24,536 nucleotides of DNA from Candidatus Helarchaeota archaeon (GCA_016840125.1 JAEOSY010000470.1:1-24536), one strand, 5' to 3'; counted from the first letter of the stretch, positions 15,111 to 23,020 are shown. Made by a program: numbers and translations. Notes: generated by a model from the sequence alone, not told the origin.

Positions 15111-15172
15111 AGAAAAGACACCCTATTTGAAAAAGAAAAAGAGATATGGATAAAATGAGTGAGTAAAGAGAT

Positions 15173-16291
15173 TTAGTGAGTTTGCTTAATGCTTTCACCG
15201 GATCGAGGTGGGGCTTCATCCTTTTTACCAGGAGTGAATCCGAACGCATTTTCTACTTCTTTTAGAAAGATTAAATGGAAAAGCGGAAGCGGAATTTTCG
15301 CAGGACAGTTTTGTCCGCACTTTCCACATTGTATACAAGAATCTCCCATATGCCCTAATCTTGTAATGCTATAGAGCACAGGATCGATCTCCTTTTTCTT
15401 CTGAATAACGATGCAGTCCTTGCAGAAACAGACAATGCAGGAACGTGTGCACACACCACAACGCTTACATTTCTCATAGGCGTCTACAACAGTTTTGAAT
15501 CGTTCCTCAGGGGATAGTTTCATAAACCCAGAGATTGTAGCTTCTCGGACAGATGCGGCTTTATCAACTAGCTTTTGCATCAGATCGCCTTTCATCTTAA
15601 GCAAAGAATCGCCGGCCTTCTCAACACTTATTGCTTTTGCCGCAATTGCGTTTTTCAACACTTCTTTTCCCTGATCACTTTGACCCGTTATTATGAACAT
15701 ACCGTCCAGATTTGCCAAGGTCAAATCAGCGGTGTTAGGTACCTTATCCGGACATCGGTTACAACTTACCCACCGGTCTAAATTTTTATCAAATGGGAGG
15801 GTTTTAGTTTTTCCACCGTCTAGCCAGAGAGTTACAGAATCCTCTCCTATAGCTTCTTTGGTTACTTTTTCAGCATCAATTTTCTGTGCAGTATATGCCT
15901 TGGGTGATCCCTGAAAAGGTAATGTCCCGTAGCATTCAGTCCCTATGATAAAAAGGTTGTCCAGATTGACTTGCAATCGCTTGGAGATTTCTTCAAGACC
16001 CCGAATATCACAGGGTCTGGCAATTAATGCGACATGTTTATCTTTTGCACCATTCATACTTTTATGGAGAAATTTAGCCGCAGAATTCATCCGACCAAAA
16101 TTATAAACCATATAAGCACTTAATGGAACTTCGGTCATCTTCTCAGGGTCATCAATTGCGACAGGGGCTAAATTATAACGGGTCTTTTTCTCTACGAATC
16201 CGATAACGGCGTCCACGATCTTTTCTTTCAGCATCCATTTGTAGAGATCTCGGATTGTATCTCCTGAGTCGAATTTATAACTCTCACTCAA
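15173..16291 (-). CDS. FrhB/FdhB-family iron-sulfur flavoprotein subunit
   Basis: A 372-residue member of the coenzyme F420 hydrogenase/dehydrogenase beta-subunit family, which binds FAD and 4Fe-4S clusters and handles F420, formate- or other donor-derived electrons. Residues 88-122 contain ALIARPCDIRGLEEISKR and FIIGTECYGT, the family core, and CNRC (177-180) is a family cluster motif. The C-terminal extension holds a cysteine-dense CKRCGVCTRSCIVCFCKDC (275-293) and a ferredoxin motif CIQCGKCGQNC (319-329), so at least two more clusters are expected. TTG 16291 is taken as start, with AGGATGG about eight bases before; no in-frame ATG precedes the core. It follows mvhD by 77 bases, a gap containing the candidate SECIS. 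It probably feeds electrons to MvhD-HdrA; the true donor is unknown. Confidence 0.82.
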   Translation of the reverse strand: MSESYKFDSGDTIRDLYKWMLKEKIVDAVIGFVEKKTRYNLAPVAIDDPEKMTEVPLSAYMVYNFGRMNSAAKFLHKSMNGAKDKHVALIARPCDIRGLEEISKRLQVNLDNLFIIGTECYGTLPFQGSPKAYTAQKIDAEKVTKEAIGEDSVTLWLDGGKTKTLPFDKNLDRWVSCNRCPDKVPNTADLTLANLDGMFIITGQSDQGKEVLKNAIAAKAISVEKAGDSLLKMKGDLMQKLVDKAASVREATISGFMKLSPEERFKTVVDAYEKCKRCGVCTRSCIVCFCKDCIVIQKKKEIDPVLYSITRLGHMGDSCIQCGKCGQNCPAKIPLPLFHLIFLKEVENAFGFTPGKKDEAPPRSGESIKQTH

Positions 16292-16321
16292 TGATTTTCC
16301 ATCCTATAAAGTTTTTTTAAA

Positions 16322-16394
16322 CTGCCGAAACCCTTTGCGGAGGGTAGTCCTTCCGTAGCTTAGCTTTTCTACGAAGATCCTTCTTCTTCGGCAG
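16322..16394 (-). promoter_or_regulatory. Candidate SECIS element over the mvhD stop codon
   Basis: Read on the minus strand, CTGCCGAA (16387-16394) and TTCGGCAG (16322-16329) form an outer stem. Inside, CTTCGTAG (16369-16376) pairs with CTACGGAAG (16350-16358, one bulged G), closing a ten-base loop that begins AAAA. The base of this inner helix is flanked by GGAU on the 5' side (16377-16380) and GAC on the 3' side (16347-16349), allowing tandem G.A pairs. A second small hairpin (ACCCT/AGGGT, 16330-16345) fills the rest. G.A pairs plus an A-rich apical loop are hallmarks of SECIS elements of eukaryotic and Lokiarchaeota type. The UAG stop of mvhD lies within the stem. Folding was done by eye; helix length and quartet geometry do not match the consensus exactly. 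Confidence 0.42.
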
Positions 16395-16806
16395 GAAGTT
16401 CTAATTTCAAGGGGCTGGGTCCCATTTTTGCGATTTGTTCCGTTACTTCTTTGACAAGATCTGAGAACTTTGCGCCTTCAGCTGCAGTGCAGAAATGCAT
16501 CTGCACCCGATCGCCTCCGACACCCATCATGTCAAGCATTTGCTTCAGATATTTCACATTTGTAATAGCCAATAGATTGCCAGTTTCGTATTCGCACTCA
16601 CCTTCGTATCATCCGACAATGACAACAGCGTCTGCTCCCTTCCTTAAGGCGCGCAAGATCAGATCGGTACTAATTCGTCCTGTGCAAGGCACCCGGATGG
16701 CTCGGAAACTCGCCGGATATTGGGACCGAATGGTACCAGCCATATCAGCGGCACCATAACCTCATTTCCAACATAGAAATGCTGCTATTTTCGGTAAAAA
16801 CGACAT
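16369..16806 (-). CDS. mvhD: MvhD/VhuD-type electron-transfer subunit with two selenocysteines
   Basis: A 145-residue protein if UGA is read as Sec. ATG 16806 opens MSFLPKIAAFLCWKU; the next segments include PCTGRI (41-46), VVIVGUYEGEC (61-71) and a C-terminal half with HFCTAAEGAKF. In MvhD/VhuD the matching sites are C-x2-C near the start, C-x-G-R and VGCHPGDCHY, the ligands of the 2Fe-2S cluster. The two UGA codons (16762-16764, residue 15; 16609-16611, residue 66) replace two of these cysteines. MvhD carries electrons from a hydrogenase, formate or F420 subunit into HdrA. It starts 16 bases after hdrA and ends in UAG inside a candidate SECIS. Without recoding only the last third would be translated, so a frameshift explanation is unlikely: the frame never changes. 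Sec in VhuD is known from Methanococcus and Lokiarchaeota. Confidence 0.88.
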
Positions 16807-16822
16807 TTTTCTCGCTCCTAGT

Positions 16823-18763
16823 TTACTCCTCTATTGGTGCTAATAGTGCATCGATATAAGATTCAAAGGCAATATCTCGGAAATAGCGAAGGGTAATTGA
16901 TTTCGATTTACAAGTCGCAGCGCATACGCCACAACCACGGCAAGCGATTTCATCAACTATTAGATCGTTTTCCGGAATACTTAATGCGTTAAACGGACAC
17001 GCTTCGATGCACTCACCACATCGAGAACACCGTTCGTTGTCGGCGATTGCCCGAATCAACTCAATTTCGAATTTTCCATTATGCATCGGGATGGATGCAC
17101 TTGATGCTGCAGCTCGTCCTTGGGATACTGAGTAATCGATCGGTTTCGCTCCTTGGGCAGTCCCGGCTATATGCACACCGTATGTTTTTGTATCGATTGG
17201 ATTTAAGCGGGCATGATACTCTTTCAAAAAGCCGTCCGGACTCTTTTCAAGACGCATGAGTTCCGCTATTTCACTAGTACCCTTAGACGCGATCGGGGCT
17301 GTGGAAAGAATAACCATATCGTATTCTTCTTCTTTTATTTCACCCGTGAGCATATTTTCCACGGTGGCGATTAAGTTCTTGGTGATGGGATCTTCGTCCA
17401 CTTGGCCTATCATTCCTTTAATGTAATTAATACCAAATTCACGCGAGCGGCGATAATATTCTTCGTAATCCTTACCAGGGGCGCGGATATCGATTGCGCT
17501 AATCGTGACTTCTGCATCAGGATACTCTGAAAGTATTAGCTTTGCGTTTTTAATAGACACCAGACAGCAGACACCAGGACAATTTGCTTGATTTTTTATA
17601 TCACGGCTACCAACACAGTTTATCATTAAGATCTTTTTAGGATGTTTTCCGTCAGACGGACGTAATAAGTGCCCACCAGATGGTCCATTTGGAGCAAGAA
17701 TTCGCTCCAGTTGCAGCTGGTTGATGACATTTTCGTATTCACCATACCCATACAACTTGGGTTCATTGACATCCCAGCCAGTTGCTATTACAACAGTTCC
17801 AACTTGTAAGTTATATTCCTTAGGTTCTTCACTGAAATCGATGCAATAAACAGGACAGACAGATACGCAGAAATAACATTTAACGCAAGTATCCATATCT
17901 ATTGCATAAACCGTAGGAACTGCCTGTGGGAATGGGATATCGATCGCTTTTTGAGGGGAAAATCCCATATCAAAATCGTTTGGCAGTGAAACAGGACATT
18001 CTTCACGGCAGGCACCACAGTTTGTGCAGAGGGTTGCATCTACGTATCGTGGATTTTGTATAACTTTTACGTCGAAGTTTCCTATATAACCTTTTACTTC
18101 CGTAATATCGCAATAGCTCATAATTTGAATGTTTGGATGGCGACCAGCTTCCAGCATTTTCGGTCCCAAGATTCAGATAGCACAATCGTCCGTCGGAAAT
18201 GTTCGATCCATTTGGGACATGCGTCCTCCGATTGAAAGCTCTTTTTCCACAAGATAGACTTTAAATCCTTGATTCGCTAGGTCCAAGGCGGCAGATAAAC
18301 CAGCTATTCCACCTCCGACGATTAAAGCTTCCGGATTAACATCTACAGTCTTTGTGGGAACCGCTTCTAAATAGAGAGCACGTTGTACTGCAGCACGCAT
18401 TAGTTGCTTTGCTTGTAATAGCGCAGCGTCGGGTTCATTCATATGAACAAACGAACAATGTTCGCGGATATTGACAAATTCTAACATCCTTATTGGTAAT
18501 CCAGCATCTTTTAAGACCGCATGAAAGACAGGTTCGTGTGTCTTAGGTGTGCATGCAGCGACTATGACACGATTCAAATTATGCTTCTCAATCGATTCCA
18601 TGATAAACACAGCACCAGGCTCAGTGCACATCGATAGGTATTCATCAGCGATGGCTACATTCTCAAGTTTCTTTGAATATTCCACCAGTTTTGGAACATC
18701 GACAATCCCAGCAATATTGATACCTCAACGGCAAACAAAAATTCCAATGCGGGGTTCTTCCAT
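16823..18763 (-). CDS. hdrA: Heterodisulfide reductase subunit A with two selenocysteines
   Basis: A 646-residue HdrA if two UGA codons are read as Sec. ATG 18763 has AGGTGA eight bases upstream. Domains: N-terminal cluster motif CRUG (11-14; usually CxCG), FAD-binding IVGGGIAGLSAAL (about 148-160), FPTDDCAIU (189-197; normally followed by a Cys in the flavin-proximal region), CTNCGACREEC (246-256), CVKCYFCVSVC (293-303), cysteines 383-400 with CPGVCC, and two C-terminal ferredoxin motifs (CSRCGECIEAC 579-589, CRGCGVCAATC 608-618). Sec13 is 18725-18727 and Sec197 is 18173-18175. HdrA carries the bifurcating flavin that couples a low-potential ferredoxin to a higher-potential acceptor in the cytoplasm. 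It is the first gene of the operon with mvhD, an FdhB-like gene and a 180-aa gene; no hdrB or hdrC is adjacent. No SECIS-like fold is seen in its own 16-base 3' gap. Confidence 0.92.
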
Positions 18764-18852
18764 TATTAATCACCTTTGGTAACATCACTCCATAAATCAT
18801 CAGTTATCTTAATCTAGCCTCAACCTATTAAAGAGAGGCTCTTACAATCCTT

Positions 18853-18873
18853 GATTTTCAAATGATGAAAATC
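18853..18873. repeat. 8-base inverted repeat upstream of hdrA
   Basis: GATTTTCA and TGAAAATC are separated by five bases, about 90-110 bases before the hdrA start codon. It could be an operator of the redox operon, or the terminator of the transporter gene upstream: an A/T-rich run (18892-18910) lies on the upstream side. It is otherwise not explained. Confidence 0.3.
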
Positions 18874-18925
18874 TCAAATAACGATTTAATGGAGTTTATA
18901 AAAAATTATTGGCTTTTTTTTTAGA

Positions 18926-18984
18926 GGAAGGTCAACAATCCCAGCAATATTGATACCTCAGCGAGGAACAAAAATTCTGATGCA
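18926..18984 (-). pseudogene. Decayed duplicate of the hdrA start, UGA retained
   Basis: Fifty-nine bases match the functional hdrA start (18693-18751) at 49 positions, with a 26-base stretch (18935-18960 versus 18702-18727) identical and beginning at the Sec UGA. The fragment would encode IRIFVPRUGINIAGIVD: the partner Cys11 is now Pro, no start codon precedes it (a TAG is close upstream) and after GIVD the frame leaves hdrA similarity and stops near 18885. It is not a working gene. It looks like the last trace of a second hdrA copy, or of a rearrangement that moved the transporter genes next to the operon. Confidence 0.7.
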
Positions 18985-19028
18985 GAACCTTTTCTAAGGA
19001 TTTGGGGCGTTAAAAGGACAACTCGCAC

Positions 19029-20390
19029 CTATTTTTCATGCAATTCATCCAATTCCTGTTTTAATTTCTCAACCCGCCGTTTGTTGAGGGGATAGAGAAC
19101 AAGGAAGATTAATCCGAGCCCTAGGAAAATGGCAGGGACGATACCCATCACTATTCGAATTCCAAGGAGTGCATCAGCAGCATGAATATACTTGGGAGAG
19201 TGGACATTAAACATAGGATTGAAGAAGAAGTAAGTATTAAACATACCTACGAGAAAGGCTGCAATGGAGATCGCAGGTTTCGTAATTAACGCGTTTCCGC
19301 CAAAATACATCCCCTCGCGACGTCGTCCAGTGTTCACCTCATCTTCATCAATAATATCAGCTATTAGAAGAGGATTGAGCAGCGTGGGAGCTGCATAACA
19401 GAGACCTAGCACAATGACTATGATAAGTGTTTGAATAAACGTTTGGGCGAAGAAAGTGAGTGTAATAGTTGCAGCGAAAATAGTTGTAAAGATAGTAACA
19501 GTTTTTTTGGTTCCCATCTTTCTATTGAATTGAATCATTAGAAATATACCAAGAAAGCTTACGAGGAAGAAAACAGCCAGTAAAATGGTTCCTTCCAAGT
19601 CTGAGACTTCGAGAACTGAGATAGCATACTGAATAAGTGAGATTTGGAGAAGATTATAAACTAAGGTATAAGTAAAATTAAAGACTTCGTAAGTGAGGAA
19701 GCTCTTATTAAGAAATGATTTCAGGATCGCATCCTTTTTTGAGAGCTTCTCTACTTCCATAAACTTGGTCTTTTCCTTGACGGTCAAGCCAGTGAAAAGT
19801 AGCGCAGCTAATCCCACTACTGAAAATACAATAGCAACAAATTGAAGCATGGGGACATTTCGTAGGAAAAGAAATGCAATAATAAAAGTAGCGACGGTTC
19901 CTATTCCCTGAAATACAATCGAAAAGGTGTTGGTTTTAGCTCGCTTATCGAGATCGAAAGTCAGTTCAGGGAGAAGGGAAGCATAGGTAAGTCCCACAAA
20001 TGTAAAGCCCGTGTCGTAAACAAACAGGGCGAGTAAAATCCAGATTAAAAAGAAATTGAAGCCGGTCCCCCAGGGAAAAAAGATCATTATGATTCCAACG
20101 ACCATTACGGGGGTAATAAAAATAATGAAAGGTCTTCTTCTACCCCAACGAGATTTTGTTCGATCAGAGATGAAACCAAATATCGGGTCATTGATGGTAT
20201 TCCAAATAGCAAAAATCAAGAACGCCCAGCCGAGGATGAGCCCCATATCATACGAGGGAGAGCTGTAATTGTAAAAATAAAAGTTATAGGTGTATCCAAA
20301 GAGACCTCCGAATAATGCAGTACCCAATCCTCCAATCCCGTACTTCAGCATAGTGCTTGTGGGGATATCGCTCTCTGATTTTTCACCCAT
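19029..20390 (-). CDS. GPH-family cation:sugar symporter (MFS_2)
   Basis: A 453-residue twelve-helix transporter of the glycoside-pentoside-hexuronide:cation symporter family (MelB-like). The N-terminal marker is the D-P-I-F-G-F-I-S-D-R-T-K-S-R-W-G-R-R-R-P-F motif at about residues 60-80; KYGIGGLGTALFG at the start and PLLIADIIDEDEVNTGRRREGMYFGG (about 340-365) are also typical. The family moves sugars or related small molecules with Na+ or H+. The start is ATG 20390, since GGCGGAGTGA lies just before it; GTG 20399 is in frame but would overlap that site. The gene overlaps the end of the surface-protein gene by eight bases, so both are translated from one mRNA. The pairing suggests capture of an external glycan, but the substrate is unknown. 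Confidence 0.85.
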   Translation of the reverse strand: MGEKSESDIPTSTMLKYGIGGLGTALFGGLFGYTYNFYFYNYSSPSYDMGLILGWAFLIFAIWNTINDPIFGFISDRTKSRWGRRRPFIIFITPVMVVGIIMIFFPWGTGFNFFLIWILLALFVYDTGFTFVGLTYASLLPELTFDLDKRAKTNTFSIVFQGIGTVATFIIAFLFLRNVPMLQFVAIVFSVVGLAALLFTGLTVKEKTKFMEVEKLSKKDAILKSFLNKSFLTYEVFNFTYTLVYNLLQISLIQYAISVLEVSDLEGTILLAVFFLVSFLGIFLMIQFNRKMGTKKTVTIFTTIFAATITLTFFAQTFIQTLIIVIVLGLCYAAPTLLNPLLIADIIDEDEVNTGRRREGMYFGGNALITKPAISIAAFLVGMFNTYFFFNPMFNVHSPKYIHAADALLGIRIVMGIVPAIFLGLGLIFLVLYPLNKRRVEKLKQELDELHEK

Positions 20391-21168
20391 GGAATTCACT
20401 CCGCCTCATTTTGAATATCAAGGCTGGAAACAGCACTATTCCTAACCCCAAAATTAGGAAAATCGGATTAAACCCGGGAATTGTCGGTATATCGGGAATG
20501 GTAAGACTAAGCCCAGCTCCAGCCAGAACGGCATTGGCCCAGGCAACTTCCGTGTTATTGTAAATGAATCCGGAGGGGATCATGTCAGGTCCGTCAGAGA
20601 CAGCCCAAACGGCAAGTTGCGCGTAATGCGCATTATGAAGTGATTGATTATCGATGTAATTCAATAGGGTTAAGAGATCCCCGGTAGCCTTTGTTGACAC
20701 TATTTTATAGCCATCTGTGCGCTGCGGAACCTCCCCGGCGACATTAACATCGAACACCGTGAGATTTATTACGCCTGAAAAACCTAGCCCGGTGGTATTT
20801 AACCACACCTCCTCTGCGACTGTGAAATTTGATAGGTCGCTATTCAAGGTAATATTGAGATATTGACCAATTTCGGTTTTAATTTCTGTTGCGGAGCCAT
20901 TAATTTGCGTAATGTTCAGCTCAAATACATTCGAGCCAAAATATCGGTCATCAAATAGCGGTGTTATTGAATATGTGTAATTACTAGGATAAGTAAGTAA
21001 TTGATCCAAAGTAATTACCGCGTTTGTTCTTAACTGCCCATTTAAACTGGGAGTTTCACTTGAACGCCCATTGAATGGATGAATGAACAAGAAGCATGAG
21101 ATTAGAATGGTTGAAGCGAGAATAAATAAACAAAATACGAACTTGTAAGGTCTTTTCAAGCGCGCCAC
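20383..21168 (-). CDS. Surface protein with C-terminal anchor (CTERM-like)
   Basis: A 261-residue exported protein from GTG 21168. Residues 1-30 are a basic start plus a hydrophobic signal (RPYKFVFCLFILASTILISC). The ectodomain carries nine N-x-S/T sequons (NYT, NIT, NGS, NIT, NFT, NTT, NLT, NQS, NNT), so it is probably heavily N-glycosylated. A segment A-H-Y-A-Q-L-A-V-W-A-V-S-D-G sits in the middle. The tail is IPTIPGFNPIF, a hydrophobic span (about 235-254) and K-M-R-R, the layout of archaeal PGF-CTERM sorting signals, which archaeosortases cut and lipid-anchor; similar tails are known in Asgard proteins. It is encoded with a GPH transporter, which it overlaps by eight bases. Binding of a substrate at the cell surface is a guess. 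Confidence 0.65.
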   Translation of the reverse strand: MARLKRPYKFVFCLFILASTILISCFLFIHPFNGRSSETPSLNGQLRTNAVITLDQLLTYPSNYTYSITPLFDDRYFGSNVFELNITQINGSATEIKTEIGQYLNITLNSDLSNFTVAEEVWLNTTGLGFSGVINLTVFDVNVAGEVPQRTDGYKIVSTKATGDLLTLLNYIDNQSLHNAHYAQLAVWAVSDGPDMIPSGFIYNNTEVAWANAVLAGAGLSLTIPDIPTIPGFNPIFLILGLGIVLFPALIFKMRRSEFHG

Positions 21169-21277
21169 CTAAGGCATCTAAACTAAACTATTATTAAACA
21201 ATTTCTATTACAAGAAAGAAAATCTTTGAAGAAAAAGAAAAAAGAAATTAAAAAAGAGAAAGGGAGAAATTTTGGCT

Positions 21278-22270
21278 TTATAATCGTTCCATTAACTCGA
21301 CAAGCCGGCTGCTGTAACCATATTCGTTGTCGTACCATGATAAGATTTTTGCGCAGGTTGGACTTATCATCTGGGTCATTGGGGAATCAAAGATGGAAGA
21401 ATGTGGATTCCCAACAATATCCATGGATACCAAGGGTAATGTGCTGTATTCTAATATTCCTTTTAGTGAGCCATCGGCGGCTTTCTTCATTGCCGCATTG
21501 ATTTCATCTGCGGTTGTGCTGGTTTTCAGATTGACTACTAAGTCCACAAGAGAGCCATTCGGCGTGGGGACTCGCACGGCGATACCATTTAATTTTCCCT
21601 TCAGCTCAGGTAGGACAACTCCAACTGCCTTGGCGGCTCCAGTTGTGGTTGGAATCATATTCACTGCTGCATGACGAGCTCGTCGCATATCCTTGTGAGG
21701 TGTATCAACTAGGCGTTGATCCCCGGTATAGGAATGAATAGTTGTCATTAATCCATTTTCGATGCCAAAAGAATCATTTAATACCTTTGCAACTGGCGCC
21801 AAACAATTTGTGGTGCATGACGCATTAGAGATGATTTTCATATCTGGTTTCAACTCTGCATCATTCACACCTAAGACTACCATTACATCAGGATCACCCG
21901 AAGGTGCGGAAATAACAACCTTGTTTGCTCCAGCATCAAGATGTGCTTTTGCTTTATCACGTGGTCTGAATAGACCAGTGGATTCTAACGCAAGATCTAC
22001 GCCCAATTTGCTCCATGGGAGTTCCGCAGGGTTCCTAATTGCGGACACTTGTATTTCTTTTCCATTAATGATGATCGAATTATCAGTAGACTTAATGTCA
22101 GCGTCTAATACACCAAAGACAGAATCGTATTTCAGTAGATGAGCGAGCTGGGAGGGCTTAAATAAGTCATTAATAGCGACTAAATCTAAAGCACTCTTCT
22201 TTTCAATCCACGCCTTGGTGAAGTTACGCCCAATTCGGCCGAAGCCATTAATTCCGATTTTTTTTGCCAT
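21278..22270 (-). CDS. gap: Glyceraldehyde-3-phosphate dehydrogenase, bacterial/eukaryotic type
   Basis: A 330-residue phosphorylating GAPDH of the classical (EC 1.2.1.12) family. NAD-binding GINGFGRIGRN (6-16), Asp35 in VAIND (favouring NAD over NADP), catalytic Cys152 in SNASCTTNCLAPVAKVL, His179 in TTIHSYTGDQ, PHKDMRRARHAAVNMIPTTTGAAKAVG, and the closing SWYDNEYGYSSRLVELM are all present. Most archaea use a different, class II GAPDH (EC 1.2.1.59) with little sequence similarity, so this copy was probably acquired from bacteria, perhaps of the Bacillus type, as known for several Asgard lineages. It is monocistronic, with a TATA box at 22301-22307. It should act in glycolysis or gluconeogenesis in the cytoplasm. 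Confidence 0.95.
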   Translation of the reverse strand: MAKKIGINGFGRIGRNFTKAWIEKKSALDLVAINDLFKPSQLAHLLKYDSVFGVLDADIKSTDNSIIINGKEIQVSAIRNPAELPWSKLGVDLALESTGLFRPRDKAKAHLDAGANKVVISAPSGDPDVMVVLGVNDAELKPDMKIISNASCTTNCLAPVAKVLNDSFGIENGLMTTIHSYTGDQRLVDTPHKDMRRARHAAVNMIPTTTGAAKAVGVVLPELKGKLNGIAVRVPTPNGSLVDLVVNLKTSTTADEINAAMKKAADGSLKGILEYSTLPLVSMDIVGNPHSSIFDSPMTQMISPTCAKILSWYDNEYGYSSRLVELMERL

Positions 22271-22300
22271 TTTTAGACCTCTACATCTTTATTTTTCAAT

Positions 22301-22307
22301 TATATAA
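22301..22307 (-). promoter_or_regulatory. TATA box of the GAPDH gene
   Basis: TTATATA on the minus strand lies about 31-37 bases before ATG 22270. It would place transcription only a few bases before the coding start, leaving a very short leader that still contains AGAGGT. Confidence 0.45.
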
Positions 22308-22445
22308 CTCAGTTTTTTAAGATTGTTTGATAATTTTTTTTTATCCTATTAAATTTTTCTTGATGGAGAATTGGGGCATTTCTAAAAGAAAATCTATGGT
22401 TAAAGTTAATTTATTAATTTTTAACTTTAACAATTTGTTAAGTGA

Positions 22446-22880
22446 TTAAGTTTCCGAAATAGCAGGTAAAGTGCCAAACCAATTGGTGGTTTTATCTGCC
22501 CAATTACTTACGAGTTCTAAAAATCGGTCGAATATTGGTTTTACAAGAGAATAATGCGTAAACTTTCCATGTTTCCAGCCTTGGATTAAATTAGCATTCT
22601 CGAGTACTTTGAGATGACGTGAAATGGTTCCTTGTGATTTGTCGATTATTGCTTCAAGCTCGCAAACACATCTGTCTTTTTCTCGGAGCATATCAACCAT
22701 AATAAATCGATCCTTATTTCCAAGAGCTTCCATTATTTTAATCAAAGATAATTTATCGTTGTCTGTTTCCACCTCTTCACGAAGTTTTAACAATTTCTTA
22801 TAGTATTCTTGTGGATCTCCAAAGTCAGCACAGTTTGCAAGAGTAGTGATTATTTTATTTTCTCGATCCTTATCAACCAT
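22446..22880 (-). CDS. arsR: ArsR-family metal-responsive repressor
   Basis: A 144-residue regulator. The preferred start is ATG 22880, because GGTGAAG lies just upstream; TTG 22892 and GTG 22889 are also in frame. The winged helix covers about residues 45-112: IMEALGNKDRFIMVDMLREKDR, CVCELEAIID, SQGTISRHLKVLENANLI (recognition helix) and a GKFTHYSL wing. Cys71-x-Cys73 is the ArsR alpha3 metal site that binds As(III) or Sb(III) and releases DNA. It diverges from acr3 across a region that holds a 13-base inverted repeat, so arsenite should induce both genes. The first 40 residues (one Cys at 17) may be a dimerisation extension. Confidence 0.88.
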   Translation of the reverse strand: MVDKDRENKIITTLANCADFGDPQEYYKKLLKLREEVETDNDKLSLIKIMEALGNKDRFIMVDMLREKDRCVCELEAIIDKSQGTISRHLKVLENANLIQGWKHGKFTHYSLVKPIFDRFLELVSNWADKTTNWFGTLPAISET

Positions 22881-22931
22881 TATCTTCACCAATACCTATC
22901 ATATTTAGTATACATCTAAAAATTTATAAAT

Positions 22932-22944
22932 ATATTCGAAATAT
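22932..22944. promoter_or_regulatory. Candidate ArsR operator
   Basis: ATATT-CGA-AATAT is a perfect inverted repeat in the 140-base arsR-acr3 intergenic region, about 52 bases from the arsR start and 77 from the acr3 start. Its place and its A/T-rich symmetric form suit an ArsR-family operator. Binding is inferred. Confidence 0.4.
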
Positions 22945-23020
22945 GTTGATTGTATTCAAAAAATTAAGATTGAAATTAAAAATCTCAAATTGAAAAACCA
23001 GAAAAAAGGAGCTTTTAAAG

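Noticed and set aside
16257..16291. Hairpin TGAGT/ACTCA with inner GAGTT/AATTC at the start of the FdhB-like gene, considered as SECIS
   Set aside because: It lies inside coding sequence, its loop is only three bases and it lacks the A-rich apical loop; the structure at 16322-16394 fits better.
16369..18763. Reading hdrA and mvhD as pseudogenes broken by nonsense mutations
   Set aside because: All four stops are UGA, all lie at cysteine or cluster-motif positions, the frame never shifts and the rest of both proteins is intact; random decay would not give this pattern.
21762..22142. A 126-codon plus-strand frame opposite GAPDH
   Set aside because: It is an antisense shadow of a highly conserved gene with no start signals.
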